The position numbers and the translations under genes were made by a program. Of a stretch of DNA of 48,925 bases, positions 31,500 to 39,812 are shown one piece after another. How positions within the stretch are numbered: the stretch's first letter is position 1; the number at the start of each line of letters is the position of its first letter. The stretch is from contig JAAETM010000164.1 in assembly GCA_024228395.1 (NCBI GenBank), forward strand, positions 1 to 48,925. The letters are read 5' to 3'. Under the pieces are notes generated by a model, which had not been told where the DNA came from, made no database searches, and worked only from the letters and a program-made list of their open reading frames with translations. The DNA comes from a bacterium. Its GTDB lineage: Bacteria > Planctomycetota > UBA1135 > GCA-002686595.

Positions 31500-32051
31500 C
31501 TACTTTCCCAGGAACCGGGGGAGCAACGGGCGCTTGCTTGTTTCCCGTTCGGATGCGACGCTTGCAATGCGCCACAGGCCCTTGTTCTTGCACAACTGAA
31601 TGCTGTCCACACCGCGGGCCAATACCTTCTCGCTGTCCGCCTCGAAACGTGATTCGTAGACCACGTAGGCGTGGGCAACGGCCCCATATTCCACGATGGT
31701 CTTGTGCATGATCTTCTCATGGAAACCACGCTCTTTTGCCGGAGAGTTGGCAACAAAATCCTTGAAGCCAGCCCGGAAGGATATTAGGTCTTGCGTCTGG
31801 CGGACGGCCTCATTCGCCGTCGGAAGGACAAGAATTGCACCCGGCATGAATGCTTCAGCCATGCCTTCCCAATCGCACTCGCTGCCCCCAACGAAAGAGA
31901 TGCTGGAGAAGAGTTTTTTGATGGTATCGGCTAGCGTTTCGAGGTCCGTGACGTGCTTGTTCTTGGAGGCTGGCTTGCTTGTCCGCTGGTTGACTGCGAT
32001 GAGGAAAGGCGTGATGAGTAGGAGCGTCAATGCGATGATGGTGTGTTTCAT
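31500..32051 (-). CDS. Secreted NTF2-like (SnoaL/DUF4440-type) protein
   Basis: A 183-residue protein with a signal peptide (KHTIIALTLLLITPFLIA). The mature part has the cone-shaped NTF2-like pattern: a long helix (ADTIKKLFSSISFVGG), DWEGMAEAFMPGAILVLP, a loop-helix, then strands EYGAVAHAYVVYESRFEA and GVDSIQLCKNKGLWRIASVA, the last typical of DUF4440/SnoaL-like proteins (x-D-S-I-Q-L-x-K-x-x-x-x-W-R-I). This fold binds or converts small ligands; no specific role can be named. A C10 tract lies 49 bases upstream in the sense direction. Confidence 0.7.
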   Translation of the reverse strand: MKHTIIALTLLLITPFLIAVNQRTSKPASKNKHVTDLETLADTIKKLFSSISFVGGSECDWEGMAEAFMPGAILVLPTANEAVRQTQDLISFRAGFKDFVANSPAKERGFHEKIMHKTIVEYGAVAHAYVVYESRFEADSEKVLARGVDSIQLCKNKGLWRIASVASERETSKRPLLPRFLGK

Positions 32052-32099
32052 GGTTCTGGGGAGGTCAGGGTGGCGTCTGACAACCCGACAAGCCCCGGT

Positions 32100-32109
32100 G
32101 GGGGGGGGG
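32100..32109 (-). repeat. C10 homopolymer upstream of the NTF2-like gene
   Basis: Ten G on the + strand (C10 in the sense of the gene starting at 32051), 49-58 bases upstream of its ATG, between the end of the glycosyltransferase gene (32141) and this start. A promoter or 5' leader position. Confidence 0.85.
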
Positions 32110-32140
32110 CCTGGAAAGCAGGCACGAGGGACTTTCTTCC

Positions 32141-33721
32141 TTATTCTCTCAGTGTGATCAAGACGTAGAGGGCTTGGCCCTCTGGTCCGATTACAGCTTG
32201 TACGCTTTCGATTCTATCGGCCAATTGAGCTTCCCATGGGGCGAATTCGGAATGGCTGCCGACAAGGAGGCACGATTCAGTGGGCAGGGCTTCCTGGGAA
32301 AAATTCACAATGTGGTAGCGCCCCAGTTGGTACCCGTTGAGCCTAGCGACAGGGTCCTTGGTGAAAGAAAGTTCCTGATACTCCCCGGGTGGCCAGGACA
32401 AATAGAAGGGCAAATACAAGAAGGGCAATGGGACCTGGTTGGAGATGAAAACCGCTGTTCCCTGATAGGCTTCGGTCTTTGCCACCAAGTCTCCCATTCC
32501 GGTGAGCCAAGCGGGTGCTGAGGTGGTGGAGTAGTTGGTGTGATATGTGTGTACGTACCTGGCCGAACTTGCACCAATTCCGGCCAGCAGGATTGCGATG
32601 CAAGCGGCGCGTGCCTGGAAAGAGCGGAACCGTTCGCACACGGCGCTTGCCCCGACGGCGCTCACAATGCAAAAAGCCGGTACGCCAACCAGAGATCTTA
32701 GTGCGTGGGACCCAGCGGTTAGCGCACCGGGCAAGGGGAACAACAGCAGCCACACAAACAACCATAGGCTGGAGGCCCGCTGGCCACGCCTCAGCAAAGT
32801 GAAGGCGCCGACGATCAGCAAGGGCACATCCAACATGTAGAGCTGCCCCATCCCTTGCACGCCATGCCTGGGGCTTGGGTCGCCATCTGTAACCAGGAAT
32901 TTCCATCCGAAGTACGAGGAGTAGTTCCGCAAAGCACCCCAAGAGAACTTGAGGTTCACAGCGTCGGCTCTTGCCATTCCCTCGGGTGAAAGCCAGAAGG
33001 GAAGCAGGACAAGAACACCCAGGAGGAACACTCCCCCAGCGATCCAACTGTGCTTGCCCATCGCGCGGACTTCTATGTGGGATACACATGCCAATCCAGC
33101 GAGGAGCAGGGGGACAAACACCCTTGCGCTTGAATAGGTGAACAGGCTTCCAACAAATAACAAAGCCGCGAGGTACATATACGCAGGTCTGGGCCGTGTT
33201 CCTTTCCGTCCAAACCCGATCGCCAATGCTGCCAACCCAGAAGTCACGAACAGCGGAAGCAACACACCTCGAAACGCAATCCGGCTAAAGTGGATATGCC
33301 ATGGGCTTAATGCCAGAAACAGAGCCGCCCATAGAGCTACCTTTGTGCCAAAAAGTCGGCGTACCAGCACGAACAAGCTCAGTACTGTCAGAATTCCAGC
33401 AAGTGCAGCCGGAAGGCGAACTGAGAACTCGTTCAAGCCGAATAGGTACACAGGGGGAATGACCAGGTACCGATAGAGCGCCTCGTTGTAGTCACCCAAA
33501 GATTGGGCAAACAATGGGAGCTTCTTCCCAAACTGATCGCGACCGGTTTCCAAGAGCGAGTAGGCGTCGTACCCAGTGGATGCCTCGTCAACAAAGAGCC
33601 CATTTGGTGTTTCGCCCAATCCGTACAGCCGCAAACCGGAAGCGAGGACCAAGACGGCAATCAACCCGAGCCAGCCCCACCTTGTGGTGTTCGACCTGAT
33701 TTCATTGTCGTGGCTGTCCAT
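32141..33721 (-). CDS. ArnT/PMT-type membrane glycosyltransferase (GT39-like)
   Basis: A 526-residue integral membrane protein with about ten to eleven hydrophobic helices. The first outside loop carries GETPNGLFVDEASTGYDAYSLLETG, with the acidic pair DE typical of GT39/ArnT enzymes, followed by SLGDYNEALYRYLVIPPVYLFGLNEFSVRLPAALAG and SPWHIHFSRIAFRG. These enzymes move a sugar from a polyprenyl-phosphate donor to lipid A, protein or glycan outside the membrane. The C-terminal soluble part is about 140 residues. A TTG five codons earlier could also serve as start, but the ATG at 33721 is preferred. It precedes the NTF2-like gene on the same strand. Confidence 0.8.
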   Translation of the reverse strand: MDSHDNEIRSNTTRWGWLGLIAVLVLASGLRLYGLGETPNGLFVDEASTGYDAYSLLETGRDQFGKKLPLFAQSLGDYNEALYRYLVIPPVYLFGLNEFSVRLPAALAGILTVLSLFVLVRRLFGTKVALWAALFLALSPWHIHFSRIAFRGVLLPLFVTSGLAALAIGFGRKGTRPRPAYMYLAALLFVGSLFTYSSARVFVPLLLAGLACVSHIEVRAMGKHSWIAGGVFLLGVLVLLPFWLSPEGMARADAVNLKFSWGALRNYSSYFGWKFLVTDGDPSPRHGVQGMGQLYMLDVPLLIVGAFTLLRRGQRASSLWLFVWLLLFPLPGALTAGSHALRSLVGVPAFCIVSAVGASAVCERFRSFQARAACIAILLAGIGASSARYVHTYHTNYSTTSAPAWLTGMGDLVAKTEAYQGTAVFISNQVPLPFLYLPFYLSWPPGEYQELSFTKDPVARLNGYQLGRYHIVNFSQEALPTESCLLVGSHSEFAPWEAQLADRIESVQAVIGPEGQALYVLITLRE

Positions 33722-33974
33722 TGCTTCGTGTCTCAAGTCGCGAAAAGGGCCTGATAGCTAGTCTGCGATCATACAGCGGTTCGCAACTTGACAGAGCTTA
33801 CAACTTGCACGCCTTACTACGATAGGGAAGGAAACAGGCTTCGATCCGGAAACAAGGCCTCCGCCAGGATGTCATCCGACTTTCCGAATCCTGCGGACCA
33901 ATACGGAGGGCAAAGCGCCGAGTCAAGCGCATGTTGATAGGGAAGGCTTGCCGTTGGTGTGAGTTGCGCGGGCA

Positions 33975-33983
33975 GGGGGGGGG
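33975..33983 (+). repeat. G9 homopolymer
   Basis: Nine consecutive G in the middle of the long intergenic region, about 255 bases upstream of the start of the minus-strand glycosyltransferase gene (C9 in its sense). Confidence 0.85.
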
Positions 33984-34449
33984 ACGCCCTTGCACATCGC
34001 GACTCTTAGCACCCAATGCGCAGGGGCATTCCACAATTGCGAAACAGGGTCGCATTCAGTTGGATTAGGAGTTCGAGGCGTTCGATCTGGATCGGTCGGG
34101 TTCCAAAATACGCAGATGGCCCGGCCGTGCCAGCCGGCTGAGCTGTCGAGCGCGGCGCGCTAGGAAAGTTCCCTACTTTGGTAGAAAGAGACGGGCAATT
34201 CGAGACACAGCAGGACTGCGGCCCCGAAACGGCCACGCGAACTTGGGAGAAATCGATTGAAGCGACTCCTATCGGGGTCCAGCTGATTCCCAATGCGGTA
34301 GAGTATGGGTACTGTTCGGTGCCCATTGCCGGGCTCCGTGCAATCGCAAATGGACTGCCAATCCTACTGGTGACGCATTCACTCGTCGGGAGATACTGGG
34401 CACCGATGACAATTGCCCCAAGATTCAGTTTCGTATCGCGTCAGCCAGT

Positions 34450-34457
34450 CCCCCCCC
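34450..34457 (+). repeat. C8 homopolymer touching a start codon
   Basis: Eight C directly followed by the ATG of the GT2-GT39 gene. No Shine-Dalgarno sequence is present. The frame upstream of the ATG is open back to 34413, so slippage in the tract would matter only for an N-terminally extended form or for initiation efficiency. Confidence 0.85.
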
Positions 34458-36812
34458 ATGTCATCCACCCTCTCGATAATCGTCCCGCTCTTCAATGAGG
34501 AGAATCGGATTCCCTTGTTAGTCAAAGGGATGGATGCGTTCCATCGGGGTTGTGAGCTTCCTTTTGATTCAATCGAGTGGATCCTGGTGGATGATGGAAG
34601 CGTGGATGGAACGTGGAATCGGTTGCAGGTCTTGGCCGAGGAGTTGGATCAAGCTGGCTTGGATCGGGTTTCCGCGCGCGTGACCTGCAAGCAGCTTTCG
34701 CAAAACAGTGGCAAGGGGGCGGCGCTGAAGTCCGGGGTTGTAGCATCTTCAGGTGATTGGGTGTTGACCCTGGATGCTGACATGGCTACCGACCCGTTGA
34801 CTTTGAATGCGTGGATCGCGGACAAACGGTGGGATCTCACCGATATGCAGGTTCTTCACATCGGATCCAGGGTTCATTCTGGATCGCAGGTGAAAGACAG
34901 CCTCATGCGTCATGTGATGGGGCGCAGCTTTAACCTATTGACAAGATTGGTCTGCGGACCCCTGTCGGTAGGCGATAGTCAATGCGGCTTCAAACTGTAT
35001 CCCGGGGATCGCTCCCGAATACTGTTTAGCGAACTTAAGTGCATGGGGTGGGCACACGATGTTGAATTGCTCTTGCGAGCGCAGGAATCAGGGTTGGAGA
35101 TTCGAGAGAATCCGGTGGATTGGGAGGCTGTCGATGACAGCCGAGTGGACCCCGTCAAGGATGCTTTCAGGATGCTCTTCCAGGTGGTTCAGATCCGCTT
35201 GCGACTCATCCGTGAGAACCTGGGCAAACAAGGGAGGGACCCTTGGTTCATGGCTTCGGCCTTCCTGGTGCTCGCATGTGCAGCGTTGATTTTTCTGAGT
35301 TACCCGCAACGCGGGATCCCCATTGACGACCCAGTTCAGCAGCTCTACGGCGAGTACTGTGCGGAGTGGTACGCCAGTGGTTTTAAAGATGAGCGCGCTC
35401 TTTCTCTGAGGAACCTAGACCTGTATGGCGGGGCCTTCGAGGTTTGGCCTGGGTACCTTCATAAGGCCTACCCGGACGTTCCGATCTTTCCACTACGCCG
35501 CTTGGTAGGCGCGCTGGTCGGCCTTCTCGGTGTCGTGGCTGCTTGGCGTCTGACCCATGCGCTTTCACGCAGTACTCGGGCTAGTTTTTTTGTTGCGGCG
35601 CTCCTACTGCTGAATCCGTTTTTCGTAGGTCACCAGGTTTTCAATTCCAAGGATGGTCCTTTCGCGGTCTTCTACCTTTGGTGTTTGTACTACCTGGTTG
35701 TTGCTATTCAGCGCTTGCCCTCGTGGTCTATCCGTACTTCCGCAAAGATAGGATTCACCCTAGGTCTGCTACTTGGTGTTCGCGTGGGCGGCGTATTGAT
35801 CATTCCTCCTATTGCTTTGGGGATCGCATGGGCCCTATGGCAATGCACACGATCGGGATCCCTGTCCACAAGAGTGGCCATGTTCAGACTGCTTTCCATT
35901 GGAAGCATTGTGTTTTTCGTTGGCTATGCCACCATGCTTGCCGCCTGGCCGGCCGCACAAGTTGCTCCATTCGCGCAGCCTTGGGAGGCGCTGACATCTT
36001 CAGTGAAGTTCGGCTGGAATGGTCAAGTCCGGTTCTTTGGTGAGCTACCAAGGGCAGCGGAGCTGCCCCGCTACTACGACCCTCTGCTACTTGTTCTTCA
36101 AACCCCCGAGGTGTTTCTCCTCGGAGTTCTTGCGTTTGTGGTCGCCACCTGGGGGCTTTTTTGTGGCTCTCCCAGCAAGCTAAGGACTCAAGTCTCTGTG
36201 GTCATTGTGGCTGGTGTGCTTCCGTTGATCACAGTTGTAGCCGGCGGCGCCATTCTCTTCGACAAGGCACGGCACATCTTGTTTGTCATCGGTCCCTTTG
36301 CTGTGTTGAGCGCCGTTGGATGGAACTGGGTTTTCACTAGGGGACCCCAAGTAAGACGTTTGGGGATGGCAACCATGGGGTTGCTGTTCATCCTTCCGCT
36401 TGTGCGGACCGTGCAATTGCATCCCTATCAGTACGCCTATTTCAACGAGCTTGCCGGTGGGCATGAAAAGGGGTACAAGGACTTTGGGGCCGACTATTGG
36501 TTCTTGTCCGGGTGGGAGGCTCTCGTGGCCTTGGACGATTTTCTAACATCCACCGAGGATTCGGCAGAATCGGTGGCCGTTTACTTTCCTGGGCTCCCCA
36601 ATGTGGTCGCGGAATTTTCGAAGGAACATCCCAGGATTCAATCCACTCTCAACAAGGAAAATGCCGATTTCTTTGCAGTGTCGACACGGGTTGACATTGA
36701 CAAGATGTTTCCAGGTGAAGTAATTGCCAGGGTGCAACGTTTCGATTTCGACCTCTTCTTGGTCAAGGATGTACGAGGGTTGAGTGGGACCACCGAAAAG
36801 CCCTCCAAGTGA
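34458..36812 (+). CDS. Bifunctional membrane glycosyltransferase: GT2 (dolichol-phosphate-mannose-synthase-like) fused to a GT39-like membrane domain
   Basis: A 784-residue protein. Residues 1-~250 form a GT2 domain close to dolichol/polyprenyl-phosphate sugar synthases: STLSIIVPLFNEENRI, WILVDDGSVDGT, NSGKGAALKSGV, VLTLDADMATDP, DSQCGFKLYP and WAHDVELLLRAQESG. It would make a polyprenyl-phosphate sugar at the cytoplasmic face. The rest holds about ten helices beginning near 275, with the loop GIPIDDPVQQLYGEYCAEWY, whose acidic pair is as in GT39 transferases that use that lipid-linked sugar. Donor synthesis and use are thus joined. The ATG at 34458 gives the natural GT2 N-terminus; 34413 is an alternative. 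The stop overlaps the methyltransferase start (GTGA). Confidence 0.82.
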   Translation: MSSTLSIIVPLFNEENRIPLLVKGMDAFHRGCELPFDSIEWILVDDGSVDGTWNRLQVLAEELDQAGLDRVSARVTCKQLSQNSGKGAALKSGVVASSGDWVLTLDADMATDPLTLNAWIADKRWDLTDMQVLHIGSRVHSGSQVKDSLMRHVMGRSFNLLTRLVCGPLSVGDSQCGFKLYPGDRSRILFSELKCMGWAHDVELLLRAQESGLEIRENPVDWEAVDDSRVDPVKDAFRMLFQVVQIRLRLIRENLGKQGRDPWFMASAFLVLACAALIFLSYPQRGIPIDDPVQQLYGEYCAEWYASGFKDERALSLRNLDLYGGAFEVWPGYLHKAYPDVPIFPLRRLVGALVGLLGVVAAWRLTHALSRSTRASFFVAALLLLNPFFVGHQVFNSKDGPFAVFYLWCLYYLVVAIQRLPSWSIRTSAKIGFTLGLLLGVRVGGVLIIPPIALGIAWALWQCTRSGSLSTRVAMFRLLSIGSIVFFVGYATMLAAWPAAQVAPFAQPWEALTSSVKFGWNGQVRFFGELPRAAELPRYYDPLLLVLQTPEVFLLGVLAFVVATWGLFCGSPSKLRTQVSVVIVAGVLPLITVVAGGAILFDKARHILFVIGPFAVLSAVGWNWVFTRGPQVRRLGMATMGLLFILPLVRTVQLHPYQYAYFNELAGGHEKGYKDFGADYWFLSGWEALVALDDFLTSTEDSAESVAVYFPGLPNVVAEFSKEHPRIQSTLNKENADFFAVSTRVDIDKMFPGEVIARVQRFDFDLFLVKDVRGLSGTTEKPSK

Positions 36813-37624
36813 GCGGTTTGCCTTTCATGAACTACAAACTGCTTTTCCCAACCTATAGGACACGCTACCGGTTCGTTAGGGATCAAGTAACCACCTTGAA
36901 ACCGTGCAGTGGTTTCTCCCGGACATTGAACGTGGGCTCCGGCGAGGGGGACTATGACCCGATGATTTCTACTGTCTGCCAGGAACTCATATCCTGCGAC
37001 ATCAATCCCAGTGATGTTGATTTTGCGCGTACGCTAAATCAGCACATCAAGGGGCTAAGCTACCGGGTGCAGAGCGCAATGGGCCTGGAGTTCACTGATG
37101 GCGAATTTGATCTCGTCGTTTCGGTGGATGTCTTTGAGCATGTGGAAGATCCTCGGCAGATGTTGCGGCAGATTTCACGGGTCATGATGCCTGGTGGGAT
37201 AGCCGTGATCACTTTTCCACAAACCCGATTCCCAATTACCTATGACCCCATCAACTATTTTGCGGGCAGCCGCTTGGTTTCTTTGGGAGCCTATGCCTTT
37301 GGACACAGCTCTCTGATTGACGGCACTGACTTCGAAACTTGGGTACAGGAAGAAGGCATGCAGGTTCTGGTCAAGAAGAACCTAAGTGGGGCTCTGATAG
37401 GGGCAATGGAGTTGTACTGGCCTGGAATCCTTCAAGGGCTCCTGAAAGCGAACTCAGGCAATAGCCAGAAGCGGGGTGGTGATACTCGTGGCTTGCGACC
37501 CTCTTCTGGCGAGCCGAGCATGGTGAAACTCACCGATTTCCTGATAGATCTGGACAACCGTTGCTTCCAAGGAGCATCCAACTCGATTGGCTTGGGATAT
37601 GTTCTTCGCAAGCCACATTCATAA
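36809..37624 (+). CDS. Class I SAM-dependent methyltransferase
   Basis: A 271-residue protein with a type 11 methyltransferase core: motif I LNVGSGEGDYD, acidic end of strand 2 ISCDIN, motif II/III GEFDLVVSVDVFEHVEDPRQMLRQISRVMMPGGIAVITFP. The C-terminal ~110 residues contain hydrophobic helices (NYFAGSRLVSLGAYAFG, LIGAMELYWPGILQGLL) that may contact a lipid or membrane substrate. It starts with GTG overlapping the glycosyltransferase stop, so it probably methylates a sugar, lipid-linked intermediate or glycan made by that enzyme. A Met seven codons in (36830) is an alternative start. It is the last gene on this strand before the convergent UT-Sir2 operon. Confidence 0.8.
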   Translation: MSGLPFMNYKLLFPTYRTRYRFVRDQVTTLKPCSGFSRTLNVGSGEGDYDPMISTVCQELISCDINPSDVDFARTLNQHIKGLSYRVQSAMGLEFTDGEFDLVVSVDVFEHVEDPRQMLRQISRVMMPGGIAVITFPQTRFPITYDPINYFAGSRLVSLGAYAFGHSSLIDGTDFETWVQEEGMQVLVKKNLSGALIGAMELYWPGILQGLLKANSGNSQKRGGDTRGLRPSSGEPSMVKLTDFLIDLDNRCFQGASNSIGLGYVLRKPHS

Positions 37625-37973
37625 TTATTGCCAGCGAGTACCAGGACGTGAGAGTAAAGTGGATCCCGGGGGAAGAGTCCATGCCTTATATCCGGCCTAA
37701 GAACCGCTAGCGTGGTTCCTTTTCCATAGGTTCGTTAGATTTCTTGGGAGTGACCCCTATGGCCAGCATCACCACGCATCCCATCGGTTCGATGAGCAGC
37801 CCTACCGAAACCGCGACTGTTTCGGTTTGCACATGCGTGACTGGAGGAATCTCGAAGTGAATCCGGAAGGCGTTGAGTTCACCTCACCACCGGAATTTTC
37901 TCGAGCGCACGTACTCGAGGCGGTCGACTTTTTCCATCGAAGAATTGCCATCGAATTCGGATGTTGTATCGGT
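37625..37973. other. Intergenic region between convergent operons, with two short reading frames
   Basis: About 350 bases. Two short + strand frames are each preceded by a purine-rich ribosome-site-like sequence: 37681-37710 (9 codons, after GGGGGAAGAG) and 37759-37860 (33 codons, listed separately). No terminator hairpin is obvious between the convergent operons. On the minus strand a 49-codon frame starting at 37951 has no good ribosome site and an uninformative composition. Confidence 0.45.
37759..37860 (+). CDS. Candidate 33-residue Thr/Ser/Cys-rich peptide (speculative precursor peptide)
   Basis: An ATG with GGGAG at 37746-37750, eight bases upstream, opens 33 codons to a TGA. The first half is ordinary (MASITTHPIGSM). 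The second half is packed with hydroxy and thiol residues: TETATVSVCTCVTGG, with Cys24 and Cys26 and a Gly-Gly at 29-30. That composition resembles cores of post-translationally modified peptides. It lies 113 bases beyond the end, and on the opposite strand, of an operon encoding a PqqD/RRE-like protein and two ATP-grasp proteins. A frame this short can arise by chance. There is no proof of expression. Confidence 0.3.
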   Translation: MASITTHPIGSMSSPTETATVSVCTCVTGGISK

Positions 37974-39812
37974 TCAGTCGGCGCGGCAGATCTCTGGGAG
38001 GATTGCACCACTGGGTCCGCGGAAAACATGCGACGCAAAAATATCGTAGTCGGTGGCCTGTAGATTGACGACCACCAATGGAGCTCCAGCGCGCAGGGCG
38101 ATGAGGGGGAGCGTGGCTACCGGTTGAACCTCCAAGCTCGTTCCGGAGATGATGACAAGATCCGCGGCCTGCAGCGCCACTAGGGCGCGTTCACTTTGCT
38201 CTTCGATCATTGGTTGACCGAAGGCCGTGGAGTCCGGCTTCAGGATCCCCTGGCAGGATGTGCAGTAGGGGACTTGAATTCCGCTTACGATCCAGTCGTA
38301 AACCTCGTCGCGTGAGTATTTCAGGCCACACTTCAAGCATGTGACACCGTGTTCATTGCCATGTATTTCGATCACGTTCTCTCCGGGGACTCCGCCCCGT
38401 TGGTGCAATCGATCCACATTTTGCGTGATAATAGCCTCGAGCTTTCCAAGCTTGTGCAATTCTGCCAGAGCCACGTGCCCGGGGTTGGGATTGGCGTTGC
38501 GCAGCACCAGGAAGAAGTCCTGGCTCATGCTCCAATATTCCCGGCGACTGACTTCCGATGACATGAAGCGCTCGAAGCGAAAATGGGAGGTGTCGTACTG
38601 CTTCCACGCCACGGCCCCGGTTCGATAGTCGGGAATTCCAGATTCCGTACTGACACCCGCCCCGGTGATGACCACGATGTGCCGGCTCCTGCGCACCAGA
38701 TCCCGGGCGCGTGCCAATTTGTCTGCGGTGGCGTAGTCCTCCCAATTGCCACTCATCCGGCCAGACAGTTCTTCCCAGTAGTGCCATCCGGATGCCCGTT
38801 GGGTAGCCCAGTGGGAGGCGCTTGTCGGCGGCCCTACCCGGTGCAAGGGTATGAGGTCGGGCAAAAAGGCCGGCTTTCTTGGGCCAAGGGTTCGAAGGCC
38901 CCCCAAGAGTACTGCACAGCAGATACAGAAGGGCGCCGTCAACTGCGGCAGGTCATAGTCGGCCAGGAACAATCCGCCGAAAAACCAAAGGAAGAAGGCC
39001 ATGAAAACCGCAACCACGCCAAGGGCCAGGGAACGCCAACCCTTGCCCGTGAAGATGCAAGCGATCGCGACGAAGCTGGGCAGCCCTGCGATGATCACAA
39101 AATCGAATTCGAAAGCGCCGTGCCAACCCAAAAACATGAATCCGACGACGGAAGAGATGGCAATGCCGAGCAGCATTTGAGCCAACAACCGACGGGAGTA
39201 CACCGCGAACCCCAAGCCGAACAGGATCAGCATCGGGGGATGCATGCCTGTGGGGAGGGAAACATCCCACATGTCGCTTGTGTAGTAGACGCCTTGAAAG
39301 AGGGACTCCCCGGATAGGTGCGCTGGCAGAATGAGGTCGGACCAAGGCTCAAAGCCGGCAAACCGCGACAGCAACAGCAATGCCGGGAATCCAACGAGCA
39401 CGGAGGGGATGGACAGCACCGGCAATCCGAATCGGTTGACCCAGCGACCATCCACGAGCGCGATCGTGATAGGGACCGTCAAGGCTGCAAGTAGTGCGGT
39501 GTATCCATACAGAGCGCCGGCCTCTGCCTGCAGGGAGAAGATGACAAATGCCGCTAGGGCTCCATTGAAGCCATAGAGCCCGTTCTCCAACTCATGACGA
39601 GAACGCCGAAGAATATGCGCCGTCCAAGTCGCGATCAGGATGCCAAGCAAAACCCCCGTACCTAAATTGGCGCTGCCGGCAAAAGTCGCCAATAAGAACA
39701 ATGCGCCCGCAACAGGGTGCGGAGCAAAGAACAGGGCGCCGTATCCAACCAGGAAGGAACGGTAAGAATCCTCACCCATTCGGGGAGTGGCGCCCTGGGA
39801 TCCCTCAACCAT
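37974..39812 (-). CDS. Urea-transporter domain fused to a sirtuin (Sir2) NAD-dependent deacylase
   Basis: A 612-residue single frame. Residues ~16-315 form a urea transporter (UT/SLC14 type): SYRSFLVGYGALFFAPHPVAGALFLLATF, the signature HELENGLYGFNGALAAFVIF (73-92), a second repeat half with LIPAHLSGESLFQGV/GMHPPMLILFGLGFAVYSRRLL, and about ten helices. After a linker (~316-365) a complete Sir2 domain follows: GAGVSTESGIPDYR (384-397), TQNVDRLH (463-470), catalytic His484 in IHGNEHG, zinc ligands Cys492, Cys495, Cys517 and Cys520, and ISGTSLEVQP. RREYWSMS and PNPGH suggest a class II (SIRT4-like) sirtuin; the Tyr-xx-Arg desuccinylase signature is absent. It overlaps the decarboxylase gene by 8 bases and ends the seven-gene operon. 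Confidence 0.85.
   Translation of the reverse strand: MVEGSQGATPRMGEDSYRSFLVGYGALFFAPHPVAGALFLLATFAGSANLGTGVLLGILIATWTAHILRRSRHELENGLYGFNGALAAFVIFSLQAEAGALYGYTALLAALTVPITIALVDGRWVNRFGLPVLSIPSVLVGFPALLLLSRFAGFEPWSDLILPAHLSGESLFQGVYYTSDMWDVSLPTGMHPPMLILFGLGFAVYSRRLLAQMLLGIAISSVVGFMFLGWHGAFEFDFVIIAGLPSFVAIACIFTGKGWRSLALGVVAVFMAFFLWFFGGLFLADYDLPQLTAPFCICCAVLLGGLRTLGPRKPAFLPDLIPLHRVGPPTSASHWATQRASGWHYWEELSGRMSGNWEDYATADKLARARDLVRRSRHIVVITGAGVSTESGIPDYRTGAVAWKQYDTSHFRFERFMSSEVSRREYWSMSQDFFLVLRNANPNPGHVALAELHKLGKLEAIITQNVDRLHQRGGVPGENVIEIHGNEHGVTCLKCGLKYSRDEVYDWIVSGIQVPYCTSCQGILKPDSTAFGQPMIEEQSERALVALQAADLVIISGTSLEVQPVATLPLIALRAGAPLVVVNLQATDYDIFASHVFRGPSGAILPEICRAD

Larger units (their letters stand above)
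33722..34457. other. Large intergenic region between divergent glycosyltransferase genes
   Basis: About 735 bases without a gene I can support. Frames of roughly 100 codons exist on both strands (34006-34326 - and 34178-34498 +) but overlap each other and show no family motif. A G9 run lies at 33975-33983. The right end becomes C/T-rich and ends in C8 immediately before the ATG at 34458. It must carry two divergent promoters. No tRNA-like fold was found by eye. Confidence 0.5.

Noticed and set aside
34006..34498. Frames of about 100 codons on both strands in the large intergenic region
   Set aside because: They overlap each other, have no family motif or ribosome site, and their composition resembles non-coding DNA.
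37802..37951. Minus-strand 49-codon frame after the UT-Sir2 stop, considered as a precursor peptide
   Set aside because: It lies on the operon strand but lacks a ribosome site, is basic and mixed in composition, and shows no leader-core pattern. The + strand 33-codon frame is the better candidate.
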